From Opitutus sp. (GTDB lineage: Bacteria > Verrucomicrobiota > Verrucomicrobiae > Opitutales > Opitutaceae), in the NCBI GenBank assembly GCA_009695065.1, contig SIBR01000002.1:1-64000 (forward strand): DNA of 64,000 nucleotides. The letters run 5' to 3'. The translations under genes and the position numbers were made by a program. The notes under the pieces are model-generated. The model saw nothing but the letters and a program-made list of their open reading frames with translations. It made no database searches and was not told the DNA's origin. Below are positions 1 through 9,094 of this stretch, piece after piece. Position 1 is the stretch's first letter; each line of letters opens with the position of its first letter.

Positions 1-968
1 CGGGCGTCGCGGCGATTCAGTACGGCCTGCATCTCGGCGATGATCGCCAGCGCGACTTGTTCCGGCGTATCCGCGCCAAGATCGAGCCCCACGGGAGCAT
101 GCAACTGCCCGGATCGTTCCGGAGTGCTGGCGGTGCCTGCGGCCGTGAGATCGGCGAGGATTTTCTGCGCGCGTTTCCTGGGTCCCAGCAGGCCGAGATA
201 GGCGAGGGGCCGGGCCAGCAAATCGCGCAGCAGCGGCACGTCGTGAACGTAGTGGTGGGTCATCACCACCGCGAGGGTGTCCGAGTCGGGCTGCGTGCGG
301 GCAACGAGATCCTCCGCTGGCGCGACCACGAACCCGTCGGCCTCGGGGAATCGGGCGGCCGTGGCGAAGGCGGCCCTCGGATCGGCGATGGTCACGTGCC
401 ACCCGAGTTCCTTGGCCAGGCGCGCGAGGGGTTGGGCGTCGTCGCCGGCGCCAAAGATGACGAGCGCGGTGGGCGGCGGTACGCGGTCGAGGAAAATGGA
501 GGCTGCCGCCGGAGACGACGTTCCGGTGGCAGTCGCTGCGAGGCGCGTGCCGAGGTCGGCGGGCTGATCGGCCCGATGTACGACGGCGAGACGGGTCGGG
601 CGGCGTTCCGCAAAATTTGCGGCCAGTGTGACCGCCCAGTCGGGCTGGGCCGGGAGTCTCTCCAGGAGAATTGAAACGACGCCGTGACAGCCGAGCCCCA
701 CGCCCCAAACGAGATCGTTCTCCGATGTCGTGTCGTAGGTGACGGTTTCCGCCTGTCCGGTGGCTAGCACCCGGCGTGCCCGCGCCAGGACATCTTCCTC
801 GAGACAACCGCCGCTGATCGAACCGGTCCGGCGGCCGTTCGTATCCACGAGCAAGCGGGCCCCGGGCCGCCGATAGGAGGACCCTTCGACGCTCACGAGC
901 GTGGCGAGCACGGTATCGCGTGTTTCCGGGGCCAGCAGGCGGCCGACAATCGCTTGAATTTCCTTCAT
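1..968 (-). CDS. XdhC/CoxI family protein, C-terminus outside window
   Basis: The frame is open without a stop from an ATG at 968 down to the window edge, giving about 322 residues. The N-terminal part has the XdhC/CoxI signature: VSVEGSSYRRPGARLLV, then a GSISGGCLEEDV segment (about residues 27-65). Further on, VIFGAGDDAQPLARLAKELGW and a following DPR resemble the Rossmann-like XdhC C-terminal domain, and HHYVHDVPLLRDLL and YLGLLGPRKRA are typical of its end. Members of the family bind or deliver molybdenum cofactor to xanthine dehydrogenase-type enzymes in the cytoplasm. No dehydrogenase gene lies in the window, but a MOSC protein and an orphan Tat-like leader sit 2.6-3.2 kb away, which hints at a former or neighbouring molybdoenzyme locus. 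Only the last few residues should be missing. Confidence 0.9.
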   Translation of the reverse strand, partial: MKEIQAIVGRLLAPETRDTVLATLVSVEGSSYRRPGARLLVDTNGRRTGSISGGCLEEDVLARARRVLATGQAETVTYDTTSENDLVWGVGLGCHGVVSILLERLPAQPDWAVTLAANFAERRPTRLAVVHRADQPADLGTRLAATATGTSSPAAASIFLDRVPPPTALVIFGAGDDAQPLARLAKELGWHVTIADPRAAFATAARFPEADGFVVAPAEDLVARTQPDSDTLAVVMTHHYVHDVPLLRDLLARPLAYLGLLGPRKRAQKILADLTAAGTASTPERSGQLHAPVGLDLGADTPEQVALAIIAEMQAVLNRRDA

Positions 969-1186
969 CGCGGTCGGGAAGGAGAAATTAGCCACTCCGG
1001 CTTTGCAAGCGCCCGGCCGGGATCGGCGGGCAGGTAGCGCAAAAAAAGCTGCATCCGAAACGACATTAAACCGTATTCACGGAGTGATTGCCACCCGTTC
1101 TGGCCCCTGCTCTCGTCCGGGCTAGTTAAGAAAATCGCGACCCCACGCCTGTATTTTCCGCGGGTGGCATACAACTACTCCAGACG

Positions 1187-3520
1187 ATGACTCTGTGCTT
1201 TCAGTCGCGAAAAGGGATCCGCCGGATGCGCGGCGGCGCTCTTCGAGCGCTGATCCGTACGGTGGCGCTGGCTATCGCGCTCGGCGCCACGGCGCTCCGG
1301 GCGCAAAGCAACGCTGAGGGCGCCCTGTTCGGCCGGGTGATCGGGGCGTTGGCCGGGGAACTGGCGGGTGCCACGGTCACCATGGCGAGCGTCGATACGC
1401 GGTATGAGCGCGTGGCTCGCGTGTCGGCTTCCGGCACCTTCGAAGGTTCGAATCTGCCCCTCGGTAAATACGAGGTGACGCTCCGGTTGGCGAGCCGCGC
1501 TCCGCTCCGCCATCCCGTGGACGTCGGTCTGGGGGTTGCGACGTTGCGTTTCGACCTTGAGGATCCGGCGGTCAAGCTTTCACGGTTAGTCGTGACGGGT
1601 GAAAAGCCCTCGTCCGTCGATGTGGCCCGGGCGGAAATCGGGCTGGGTATCACCGCCGAAACGGTCAGGCAGCTGCCCGTTGCCCGCGATCTGACCGCGG
1701 TCGCGCTGCTGGCGCCGGGCGTGGTCGCAGGCGAGACCGGCTACTACGCCGGCGATGGCAGTCCGGCTTCGTTCGGTGGGGCCTCCCAGGCGGAGAATTC
1801 CTACTATTTGAATGGATTCAATCTCACGGATTTTCGGCGGGGCCTCGGCTTCGGCGCCGTGCCCTTCGAGTTTTACCAGGAGTTCCAGGTTACGACTGCG
1901 GGTTCGTCCGCCGAGTTTGGCCGCTCCACGGGGGGAGTGGTGAACGCGATCAGCAAACGCGGCTCGAACCGCGTCCACGCGGCCGCGAGCCTTTATTGGG
2001 AGCCGGCCAGCCTGCGGGAAAACGCGCCCGACTCCTTTCGCGCGAACGGCACGCTTTACCTGGCGAATTCGGTCGGCAACGCGCCGTCCCCCGGATTTGG
2101 CGGCGGCGAAGAACGCACGGCGAATCTCGAATTCAGCGGGCCGATCGTGAGGAACCGGCTGTTTTTTTCACGTTCTCTACCAGCAGCGCGACAACCGGAG
2201 CGAATTCATCAGCGGCACCAACCAGTATAATTTTCGCTCCGACCGGGCTCCGTTCATCGCCGCGAAAGTGGACTGGCAGATGCTGCCCGACCATGCGTTC
2301 GAATACACCGCGTTTCGTGACGTGCGCACGATCGTCGACCGCCGGTTTTCGTATCCGTTGACCGCGACCAATTTTGTGCTGAGCCGGCCGGCGGCCTTGG
2401 GTGCGAATCTGGGCAACAACTATTCCGATCGGGGCGGCCGCGCCAAGATCGGGCGCTATGCCGGACGTTTCGGAGACGATTTTGCCCTTTCGGCATTATT
2501 CGGGAAGAGCACGAAGAACGCTTCGAATCGCAGTGAGGCGTCGAGCCAGCCCTATATTCTGAACCAGAGCACTTCGCAGGTCCTGAGCGGAGTGGCCTCG
2601 GTGACGAACGACCGGGATACGCGGAAGGCTTATCGGGTGGATGGACGCTACGATTGCACGTTGCGCGGGACCAGCCACCGCGTGCGGTTCGGTTACGATT
2701 GGGAGGACAACACGGCCCATTTGGTCAACCAATACTCGGGAGGCGGGGTCGCCTACGTCTATCAAACCTACACGGGTGGAGCCCTCGCCAACAATGCCAC
2801 CCCCCCGCCGGCACCACGCAGATCGCCCAAGTCCTGAATTTTCGCGTCGGTGGCGACTTTCGGGTGATCACGGGGGCGTTTTACGCGGAGGATTCGATTC
2901 GACTCCTGTCGGACCGGCTGACGGCCACCGCCGGGCTCCGCAGCGAGAGTTTCGACAGTCGCAACGGCCAGGACCGGACCTTCATCAAGATGTCGGACCA
3001 GTATGCCCCGCGTCTCTCGGCGGCCTACGATGTCAATGGGGACGGCCTTTCGAAGCTCCACGGCAGCGCGGGGCGTTTGTTGCTGCAGATTCCGGCGATG
3101 GCCAACATTCTGATGGCGGGCGCGGAGACCTACTATTGGGACTATTTCGTGTTGAATTCCATCGGGCCCAACGGTGCCGCCAACCTCGGGCCGCAGGTGG
3201 GCAGCCGGGTGACGATCGCCAACGGTACCGTACCGGACGTGGCCTCGATCGTAAACGAGCGCATCCGCCCCATGGCTCAGGACGAGTTGACCCTCGGCTA
3301 CGAGCGGACGCTGGGCCGGTTTTGGAAATGCGGGGCGACCGCGACCTATCGCGGCCTCCAAGCGGTTGTCGAGGACGCGGCGATCGACGCGGCGCTGCTG
3401 AAGTATGCGAAAGCCCGGGGATTTGCCCGCTTCGCCGCGGGCGGATCCGACTACTACGTGCTGACAAATCCGGGCAAGCCGGTGTCAATGAAGCCATGGC
3501 GTTGCCCTGTTGTTCGGTAG
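1187..3520 (+). pseudogene. TonB-dependent receptor (Oar-like), two frameshifts and 3' truncation
   Basis: The product starts with a signal peptide (LIRTVALAIALGATALRAQ). A carboxypeptidase-regulatory-like beta-sandwich follows (GALFGRVIGALAGELAGATV), then a plug domain with a ligand-dependent motif around YYLNGFNLTDFRRG and GGVVNAISKRGSNRVH, then outer-membrane barrel strands. The reading frame is broken twice. At 2162-2168 a run of seven T carries one extra base; six T would restore LFFHVLYQQRDNRSEF. At 2800-2806 a run of seven C lacks one base; eight C would restore NATPPAGTTQIAQV. The third segment runs to 3520 but stops soon after YYVLTNPGKPVSM, where family members usually continue for some 200 residues of barrel. 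The gene therefore looks non-functional even if both indels were sequencing errors. A later ATG at 1226 would also give a good signal peptide. Confidence 0.85.
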
Positions 3521-3579
3521 CGATCTAGGCTGACGCGATCGCCTACCTGCTCCAGCGGGCACGGAAACATTCTTGTTAC

Positions 3580-3681
3580 GTGCCCATTTCGGTGACAAGG
3601 CGTTTTCTCGGGGGCGCCGTTGCGGCCGCGTCGTTGAGTGCGACTATCGTCCTTCGGTTTGCGTCCGACGGCATCCTGTGA
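3580..3681 (+). pseudogene. Orphan Tat-signal-like peptide, possible 5' remnant of a redox enzyme gene
   Basis: A 33-codon frame beginning with GTG encodes VPISVTRRFLGGAVAAASLS followed by a hydrophobic stretch and then a stop. The twin-arginine plus hydrophobic core (TRRFLGGAVAAASL) looks like a Tat export signal cut off from its mature domain. It lies between the truncated receptor gene and the MOSC gene. With xdhC nearby, a lost periplasmic molybdopterin subunit is a possible source, but that is inference. It could also be a chance frame. Confidence 0.35.
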
Positions 3682-3696
3682 TGATTCATCGCACCT

Positions 3697-4197
3697 GTGA
3701 GTTTATCGGTATCCATCCGCCATTTGTTCATTTCGCCGGGGCATAACTTCTTCGGGCGGCATGGCCAGCCGGCGGGCGATTTTCCGACAAACGAAGTCGC
3801 GCGCGTGCAGTGTCGTGCCGGACGCGGGCTCGAAGGCGATCGCTTTTACGTCTACCGGCCCGACTACAAGGGCCAGATCACGTTTTTTTCGTGGGAGACC
3901 TGCGAGTCGGTGAAGGATGCGTTTCGTATGCCGCAACTTTCGCCGGGTGTATTTCGACGCAACGTCGTGGTGGAAGGAATGGATCTCAACGCCTTGGTGG
4001 GCTGGCGATTTTCTCTCGCCGGCGTCGAATTCGAGGGCGTGGTGGAATCGCGCCCCTGCCACTGGATGAATGCGGTCGTCGCACCCGGAGCCGAATCTTG
4101 GCTGCAGGGCCGGGGCGGATTGCGCGCGAAAATTTTGACGGACGGCGAACTCGCGGTCGGTTCAGCGCCGCTGTCGTTGCTCGAGAAGGTCGGCTAG
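3697..4197 (+). CDS. MOSC domain-containing protein
   Basis: A 166-residue protein made almost entirely of a MOSC domain. Visible landmarks are the early GHNFFGRHGQPAG segment, GRGLEGDRFY (about residues 44-53), a GVFRRNVVVEGMDLNALVG block and the conserved cysteine in VESRPCHWMNAVVAPG. MOSC proteins handle sulfur on the molybdenum cofactor or, in the YiiM group, reduce N-hydroxylated compounds. Which applies here is unknown. Translation begins at GTG; the C-terminus overlaps the convergent cca gene by 36 bases. With the xdhC homologue upstream it may be a remnant of a molybdoenzyme locus. Confidence 0.8.
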   Translation: MSLSVSIRHLFISPGHNFFGRHGQPAGDFPTNEVARVQCRAGRGLEGDRFYVYRPDYKGQITFFSWETCESVKDAFRMPQLSPGVFRRNVVVEGMDLNALVGWRFSLAGVEFEGVVESRPCHWMNAVVAPGAESWLQGRGGLRAKILTDGELAVGSAPLSLLEKVG

Positions 4198-5574
4198 CCA
4201 GCGCCTGCCGCCCGATTCGTCGGCGAACGCGCCTTCGAGTTGGGCTTCAAAGGCCGCATCGAGGATGGGTTTGAATTCGGGCCCCGGTTTCAGCCCCTTT
4301 TCGATCATGTGCCGGCCGAGGACGATCGGTCGCGGCGCCTGATCCGCAATCGCCAGCGTGTTGGCCTTGGCGACGAGTTCGTTGATCCGCAGATGCGTTT
4401 GGGGCGAAGTGAGGGGAGGCCGGCCGTTGCTGTCGGCCCGCATGACGGCGGCGAGTTCGTCGATCGTCGCCGGGGTGAGTTTACGCGCCAACCGGCGCAC
4501 CGCCGTGTCGGTGAACTCCGTCTGGCCGTGATGGTGGGCGAGGTGATGCACCACCAGTGCGGCTACCGGTAGATCGAATTCGAGCGGCGCGCCGATCCGG
4601 CGCAGAAAATCCACCGCCAACGGGCCACCCGCCGGTTCGTGGCCCGGGCTGACCCAGCGCAGTGCCCCGCGCTTCTCCGCGCGCGCGGTGGTGGCGGGCT
4701 TGCCGAAATCATGCGCGAGTACCGCCAGCATCAACACCCGGCGCCGTGCCGGGTCAGCGGTCGCCCACGCGTCGAGTTGCACCAGGGCATCGAGGCAATG
4801 TTGCGTGTGGGTAAACACGTCGCCTTCGGGATGGCACTCCGGCTCCTGCGGCGTTCCGCGTAACGCCGCGATTTCGGGGAAGTGTCGCAGCCAGCCGGTT
4901 TCCTCCAGCACCACCAGGCCGCGGGAGGGCTTGTGGGATTTGGCCGCCCATTTTTCCCATTCGTTCCAGATACGTTCGAGGGGCAGTTCGGAAAACGTCG
5001 GCGCAATGCTCCGACATAGTGTGGCGGTTTCGGGCGCGAGTTGAAAATCGAAGCGTGCTGCCAGTTGAAAGGCGCGGAGGACGCGCAGCGGATCCTCGGT
5101 AAAAGCCGCGCTGGTGTGGCGCAGGACCCGCGCCCCCAGATCGCGTTGCCCGCCGTGCGGATCGATGAGCGTTTGGGTGAAGGGATCGAGGGCGATGGCG
5201 TTGACCGTAAAATCCCGGCGGGCCGCCGCGGCCGCGTCGCTCAGGCCCGGGTCCGGCGCCACGGCAAATCCCCGGTGGCCGGCACCGGTCTTCGATTCGC
5301 GCCGCGGGAGCGAAAAATCGTACTCCGCACCGCTGGCGGTACTGCGCACCTTGATGACGCCGAAACTGCGTCCGACAATATCCGTGGCCCCGAACGCAGT
5401 GAGCGCCCGTTGCAAGGTCTCGAAATCGGCGCCGGCGACCTCGATATCGAAGTCCTTGGGCGGCAGGCCCAGCAACCAGTCGCGCACGCCACCGCCGACC
5501 AGGCGCGGCCGGCCGATCCGCCGCACGGTTTCGAGCATCGCCCGCAGATCGGGCGGAAGCGGCAGCTCCCTCAC
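4162..5574 (-). CDS. cca: tRNA nucleotidyltransferase (CCA-adding / poly(A) polymerase family) with HD domain
   Basis: This 470-residue enzyme belongs to the class II nucleotidyltransferases that add or repair the CCA end of tRNA. The head-domain motif LVGGGVRDWLLGLPPKDFDIEV (residues 25-46) holds the GG...RD signature and the DxD metal site (D41, D43). ARRDFTVNAIAL and EDPLRVLRAFQLAARFDF follow, as expected for the neck and template region. An HD-type segment lies further on (HTQHCLDAL, VLAHDFGKPATT). I chose the GTG at 5574 because it overlaps the stop of the upstream gene (GTGA) and begins just before the conserved domain; a longer open frame reaching 6057 only reads through that neighbour out of phase. 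A-adding and CC-adding subtypes cannot be told apart here. Confidence 0.88.
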   Translation of the reverse strand: MRELPLPPDLRAMLETVRRIGRPRLVGGGVRDWLLGLPPKDFDIEVAGADFETLQRALTAFGATDIVGRSFGVIKVRSTASGAEYDFSLPRRESKTGAGHRGFAVAPDPGLSDAAAAARRDFTVNAIALDPFTQTLIDPHGGQRDLGARVLRHTSAAFTEDPLRVLRAFQLAARFDFQLAPETATLCRSIAPTFSELPLERIWNEWEKWAAKSHKPSRGLVVLEETGWLRHFPEIAALRGTPQEPECHPEGDVFTHTQHCLDALVQLDAWATADPARRRVLMLAVLAHDFGKPATTARAEKRGALRWVSPGHEPAGGPLAVDFLRRIGAPLEFDLPVAALVVHHLAHHHGQTEFTDTAVRRLARKLTPATIDELAAVMRADSNGRPPLTSPQTHLRINELVAKANTLAIADQAPRPIVLGRHMIEKGLKPGPEFKPILDAAFEAQLEGAFADESGGRRWLADLLEQRQRR

Positions 5575-5996
5575 GAAGAGAGCTCCGGTTTCTTGAGGGC
5601 GGCACCGATGACGCAAAGCCATCCGGTCATGAACGCGAGGCCGCCCAACGGCGTGACGGGCCCGAGCCAGTGGGGGCCGCCAAGCGCCAGGCCGTAGAGG
5701 GATCCGGAAAACAAGAGAATACCCACATTCCACCAGCGGGCGGCCCATAGCATGCGAACGGCAGCCACCCCGGCGGTTGCGGGGTATCCCCGCAACCAGC
5801 CGGCCACTCCCAGCAAGGCCGTGGTATGGAAAAGTTGGTAACGGGCCGCCGTTTCCCAAGCGCGCATCATGCCCCGTTCCTCCAAGACCGCGGCCAAGGC
5901 GTGGGCGCCCAAGGCCCCGAGGGCCACACCGGTGACCCCAAAAATGCCCGCCGCCAGCAGCGGGCCGCGAAAACGGTCGGGGAGATTCGTGGTCAT
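5571..5996 (-). CDS. DUF423 family small membrane protein
   Basis: A 141-residue hydrophobic protein with about four transmembrane segments. The start (LAAGIFGVTGVALGALGAHAL) and the segments RYQLFHTTALLGVAG, FSGSLYGLALGG and TPLGGLAFMTGWL are the hallmark pattern of DUF423/YwdK-type inner-membrane proteins, whose function is unknown. It is translationally coupled to cca through a GTGA overlap, so the two are probably co-transcribed. Its promoter region lies back-to-back with rplM. Confidence 0.85.
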   Translation of the reverse strand: MTTNLPDRFRGPLLAAGIFGVTGVALGALGAHALAAVLEERGMMRAWETAARYQLFHTTALLGVAGWLRGYPATAGVAAVRMLWAARWWNVGILLFSGSLYGLALGGPHWLGPVTPLGGLAFMTGWLCVIGAALKKPELSS

Positions 5997-6093
5997 GCGC
6001 GGGAAGTTTGCATATTGAGCCGGGGAAACAAGACCGCTTGTTCGGGCCGGTTCGCAATTTGCGTTACCCTTTGGACGACCCGGAAAACAGGGG

Positions 6094-6121
6094 TTGACAG
6101 CCCTTCGCGAAACCCTACCTG
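6094..6121 (+). promoter_or_regulatory. Probable sigma-70 promoter of rplM-rpsI
   Basis: A perfect -35 hexamer TTGACA (6094-6099) is followed after 16 bases by TACCTG (6116-6121) as a weak -10. The site lies about 15-40 bases upstream of the rplM start at 6137. A short leader fits a ribosomal-protein operon. Confidence 0.5.
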
Positions 6122-6136
6122 TTGGCCTCTTTTCTC

Positions 6137-6565
6137 ATGAAAACGTTCCTCGCTAAGAAGGAGACGGTGCAACCCAAGTGGCTTCTGATCGATGCCGCCA
6201 GGGTACCGCTAGGTCGTCTCGCCGTCAAGGCCGCCAACATCATCCGTGGCCGCCACAAGGCTTCCTACACTCCCAGTGTCGATGCCGGCGATTACGTGGT
6301 CGTGATCAATGCCGAAAAGGTCGCCCTCACCGGCCGGAAGGAAGTGCAGAACGAGTATATGTTCTTCTCCGGCTTCGTCGGCGGCGAAAGCTACCGCAAG
6401 GTTTCCCTGATGCGCGAGCGTCACCCCGAGTTCATTATCGAGCACGCCGTAAAGGGCATGCTGCCGAAGAACCGGATCGCCGCCACCATGCTGAAGAAGC
6501 TCCGCGTTTTTGCCGGCCCGACGCACACGCACGAGGCCAACAGTCCCCAAAAAATCTCCGTTTGA
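6137..6565 (+). CDS. rplM: 50S ribosomal protein L13
   Basis: This 142-residue protein binds 23S rRNA early in assembly of the large subunit. WLLIDAARVPLGRLAVKAANIIRGRHKASYTP is the usual N-terminal block. The GDYVVVINAEKVALTGRK, YRKVSLMRERHPEFI and VKGMLPKNRIAATMLKKLRVFAGPTHTHEA blocks follow in the expected order. I chose the ATG at 6137 rather than an upstream in-frame start at 6122, because MKTFLAKKETV matches the normal N-terminus. rpsI follows 13 bases downstream, the usual bacterial pairing. Confidence 0.97.
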   Translation: MKTFLAKKETVQPKWLLIDAARVPLGRLAVKAANIIRGRHKASYTPSVDAGDYVVVINAEKVALTGRKEVQNEYMFFSGFVGGESYRKVSLMRERHPEFIIEHAVKGMLPKNRIAATMLKKLRVFAGPTHTHEANSPQKISV

Positions 6566-6578
6566 TTCCTGCTAGAAC

Positions 6579-6983
6579 ATGAGCGCTGCTACACCCGCCA
6601 ACGTCTTCCTCGGCACCGGCCGCCGCAAAACCTCCACCGCCCGCGTCCGCATCACCGAGGGCTCCGGCAAACTCACCGTCAACGGGCGCGAGTTTGACAG
6701 CTATTTCTCCCACGAGAATTTCTCCAAGCAGGCCTACGCTCCGCTGCTCACAGTCGACCTTCGGGAAAAGATCGATGTGAGTGCGAATGTGGCTGGCGGT
6801 GGTGTCGCCGGTCAGGCCGGCGCCGTGGCCCACGGCATTGCCCGGGCGCTGCAGAAGATGAACGCCGAGCTGCGTCCCGCGCTCAAGAAAGCCGGTCACA
6901 TCCGTCGCGACCCGCGCGAGAAGGAACGCAAGAAGGCCGGTCAGCCGGGCGCGCGCAAGCGCTTCCAGTTCTCGAAGCGCTAA
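6579..6983 (+). CDS. rpsI: 30S ribosomal protein S9
   Basis: A 134-residue protein of the small-subunit head, whose C-terminal tail reaches the P-site tRNA. The N-terminal [14 protein letters not shown], the central [21 protein letters not shown] and the basic tail ending in KRFQFSKR are diagnostic; S9 proteins usually end in an arginine or lysine-arginine that contacts tRNA. It is the second gene of the rplM operon and is followed by a strong intrinsic terminator. Confidence 0.97.
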   Translation: MSAATPANVFLGTGRRKTSTARVRITEGSGKLTVNGREFDSYFSHENFSKQAYAPLLTVDLREKIDVSANVAGGGVAGQAGAVAHGIARALQKMNAELRPALKKAGHIRRDPREKERKKAGQPGARKRFQFSKR

Positions 6984-7022
6984 GCGCGATCGAGGCGGGC
7001 TTCCCGCTCAGAGGTTATTTTC

Positions 7023-7054
7023 AACGCCGCCCTTTGCCGGGTGGCGTTTTTTTT
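7023..7054 (+). terminator. Rho-independent terminator of rplM-rpsI
   Basis: The 10-base arms AACGCCGCCC (7023-7032) and GGGTGGCGTT (7039-7048) pair with a single G-U wobble around a six-base loop. A run of eight T (7047-7054) follows. Confidence 0.88.
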
Positions 7055-7133
7055 GACTGCACCGGTCGGTGCAAATTGCTCCACACCCGGCTTGGCACGG
7101 ACGTTCTTCCCTGCGAGATGTCCGGTCCCCGCA

Positions 7134-7922
7134 ATGAATAAAAAATTCCTCCTCGTGCTCGCGGGAGCTTGGATGGGCTTGGTCGAGCTGTCTGGTCAGG
7201 GCCTCCCCCCGACGGCGGGCGGCGGGGCGGCCTATACCGTCGTCATGACGGCGGCGGCGACCTCGCAGCACCTGTTCCGCGGGCGACGCCTCGCGGGGGT
7301 TTCCCTCCAGCCGGCGGTCGAGTTGAATTCGGGCAATTGGGGCCTCGGGTGCTGGAACTCGATTCCGCTCCAAAAGGTTTCCGGCAGCCCGGATCCCGAA
7401 ATCGATCTCTATGGTTTCTACAATTTCGACCTCAAGCCCGGGCTGAGTCTGGTCCCCGGCTTCACGGGTTACGTTTTTTCCGACGCGGCAACGGGTGCCG
7501 GGTTTCACCGTTCCGCCTTCGAGCCGAGTCTGGCCCTTAACTATACGGTTCGAGGCGTCCGGTTCACCCCGAAGGTCTACTACGACGTTGTTTCACGCGG
7601 TCCGACCTATGAACTCACGGCGGCTTATGCGTTGCCGCTCGCGGGTTGGGGGACCGAACTCGATTTTACGGCCAGCGCTGGCACCTACTATTTACGTGAC
7701 GTGGTGAATCGGGGAAGTCCGGCGACCAAGGCTTGGGGCGACTACTGGCTCGCGGGCGTGGCCATGCCTTTTCAAATCACGCGGATTGCGAAAATCACCG
7801 TGGGATTTGCCTATACCGAGGGCCGCAACGGCTTCTCCAAGCAGGGGGCATTTCCCCAAGTTCCCAGATCGCTGGTGGCGGGCAGGGGAGCGTGGACGAT
7901 CGACTACTCGCTGTCGTTCTAG
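7134..7922 (+). CDS. Outer-membrane beta-barrel protein, TorF/porin-like
   Basis: A 262-residue exported protein. The start at 7134 gives a clean signal peptide (MNKKFLLVLAGAWMGLVELS). The mature part has alternating hydrophobic beta strands ending in an aromatic residue (WTIDYSLSF at the C-terminus), as expected for an outer-membrane barrel. The segment TSQHLFRGRRLAGVSLQPAVEL, followed by DPEIDLYGFYNFDL, resembles the TorF family of putative porins (SxxLFRG...PA.Q motif). The substrate is unknown. It stands alone between the ribosomal operon terminator and argC. The family call is moderate; the outer-membrane location is more secure. Confidence 0.65.
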   Translation: MNKKFLLVLAGAWMGLVELSGQGLPPTAGGGAAYTVVMTAAATSQHLFRGRRLAGVSLQPAVELNSGNWGLGCWNSIPLQKVSGSPDPEIDLYGFYNFDLKPGLSLVPGFTGYVFSDAATGAGFHRSAFEPSLALNYTVRGVRFTPKVYYDVVSRGPTYELTAAYALPLAGWGTELDFTASAGTYYLRDVVNRGSPATKAWGDYWLAGVAMPFQITRIAKITVGFAYTEGRNGFSKQGAFPQVPRSLVAGRGAWTIDYSLSF

Positions 7923-7982
7923 TTTTCATCCGCGAGCGTGAGGGCAGGGGGGATCTGCTCGGGAAAGGCGGGCCTTGGTTTT

Positions 7983-8014
7983 GCATTGCGCGGCCCGGAG
8001 TGACGAAGCAATCC
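7983..8014. repeat. Short dispersed repeat, copy 1 (upstream of argC)
   Basis: The first 26 bases (7983-8008) match 10425-10450 at 23 positions, with the shared core CCCGGAGTGA. The unit has short inverted ends (ATTGC at 7985-7989 and GCAAT at 8008-8012). It ends 13 bases before the argC start. It looks like a small intergenic palindromic repeat, although a link to arg genes cannot be excluded. Confidence 0.45.
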
Positions 8015-8027
8015 ATCTGATTCGCAC

Positions 8028-9056
8028 ATGATCAAAGTCGGCATTGTTGGCGCGTCCGGTTACTCGGGCGAAGTCCTGGTTAAACTCCTCCTCGGTCACC
8101 CGCGAGTAACGCTCGCGGCCGTGACTTCGCGTACGCATGCGGGTAAACTGCTCGCGTCGGTCATTCCCGCGGTACGTGGAGCCGACCGGGGTTTGAAGTT
8201 TGTCGCTTCCGATGCGGCTGCGCTCGCGGCGGGCGATATCGATTTGTTTTTTCTCGCGCTGCCCCACGGGACCGCCGCGACCTACGCCCGGCCGCTGGTT
8301 GCCGCCGGCAAACGGGTGATCGATCTGAGCGCCGATTTCCGCATCGCCGATCTGGCCACTTACGAAAAATACTACGGTCCGCACCATGCCCCGGAATTGC
8401 TGCGGAGCGCGCGGTTCGTGCTCCCGGAGCTGACTCCGCCGGCCTGGAAAACCGAGGCCGCGCTGGTGGCGGCGCCGGGCTGTTACCCGACAAGCATCCT
8501 AATTCCCCTCGTGCCGCTGTTGATGGCCGGCGTGATCTCGCGCGACCATATTGTCGTCAACTCGTACAGCGGCGTGAGCGGAGCGGGCAACAAAGTGGAG
8601 GAAGCGTATCTCTACGTCGAACGCGCGGAGAGCACGAAGGCGTACGGCCTGGTCAAGCACCGTCACCTGGCCGAGGTCGAGGAGCAGCTCGCGGTCCACA
8701 CCGGCGGGCGCACGGTGATCCAGTTCAATCCGCACCTCGCGCCGATGCGGCGCGGGATCGCGACGACGATCACCGTGCCGGCGGCCGCGGCGGCCACCAC
8801 GGATACACTCTACGCTGCCTGGCGCGCGGCTTACGCGGATCGTCCCTTCGTGCAACTGCTGCCGGCCGGCGAGACGCCCGATACGGCGCACACTGTTGGG
8901 ACCAATCGCATCGATCTGTCGGCGGTGCACGATCCCCGCACCGGAAATTTCGTGATCACGTCCGCCGAGGATAATCTCATGAAAGGCGCGAGCGGCCAGG
9001 CCGTGCAGATCATGAACCTGTGGTGCGGGTTCAACGAGACGGACGGACTGCTGTAG
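8028..9056 (+). CDS. argC: N-acetyl-gamma-glutamyl-phosphate reductase
   Basis: A 342-residue cytoplasmic enzyme that uses NADPH to reduce N-acetylglutamyl phosphate to the semialdehyde, the third step of arginine synthesis. The Rossmann motif is GIVGASGYSGEVLVKLL (residues 5-21), the active-site cysteine is C152 in APGCYPTS, and NSYSGVSGAGN and FNPHLAPMRRGI are the substrate-binding blocks. The length is normal for the family. It opens a cluster of arginine genes, but its immediate neighbour argJ is convergent on the other strand. Confidence 0.96.
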   Translation: MIKVGIVGASGYSGEVLVKLLLGHPRVTLAAVTSRTHAGKLLASVIPAVRGADRGLKFVASDAAALAAGDIDLFFLALPHGTAATYARPLVAAGKRVIDLSADFRIADLATYEKYYGPHHAPELLRSARFVLPELTPPAWKTEAALVAAPGCYPTSILIPLVPLLMAGVISRDHIVVNSYSGVSGAGNKVEEAYLYVERAESTKAYGLVKHRHLAEVEEQLAVHTGGRTVIQFNPHLAPMRRGIATTITVPAAAAATTDTLYAAWRAAYADRPFVQLLPAGETPDTAHTVGTNRIDLSAVHDPRTGNFVITSAEDNLMKGASGQAVQIMNLWCGFNETDGLL

Positions 9057-9094
9057 CGGCAGGTCGTCCGTTAGTCGCGGGCCCGCGCCAGCCT

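Noticed and set aside
3697..4197. MOSC protein as part of an active xanthine dehydrogenase operon
   Set aside because: No dehydrogenase subunit gene is present and xdhC is on the other strand, so an active operon cannot be supported.
5575..6057. Longer cca frame starting at 6057
   Set aside because: It overlaps DUF423 in another phase; the coupled GTG at 5574 fits the conserved N-terminus.
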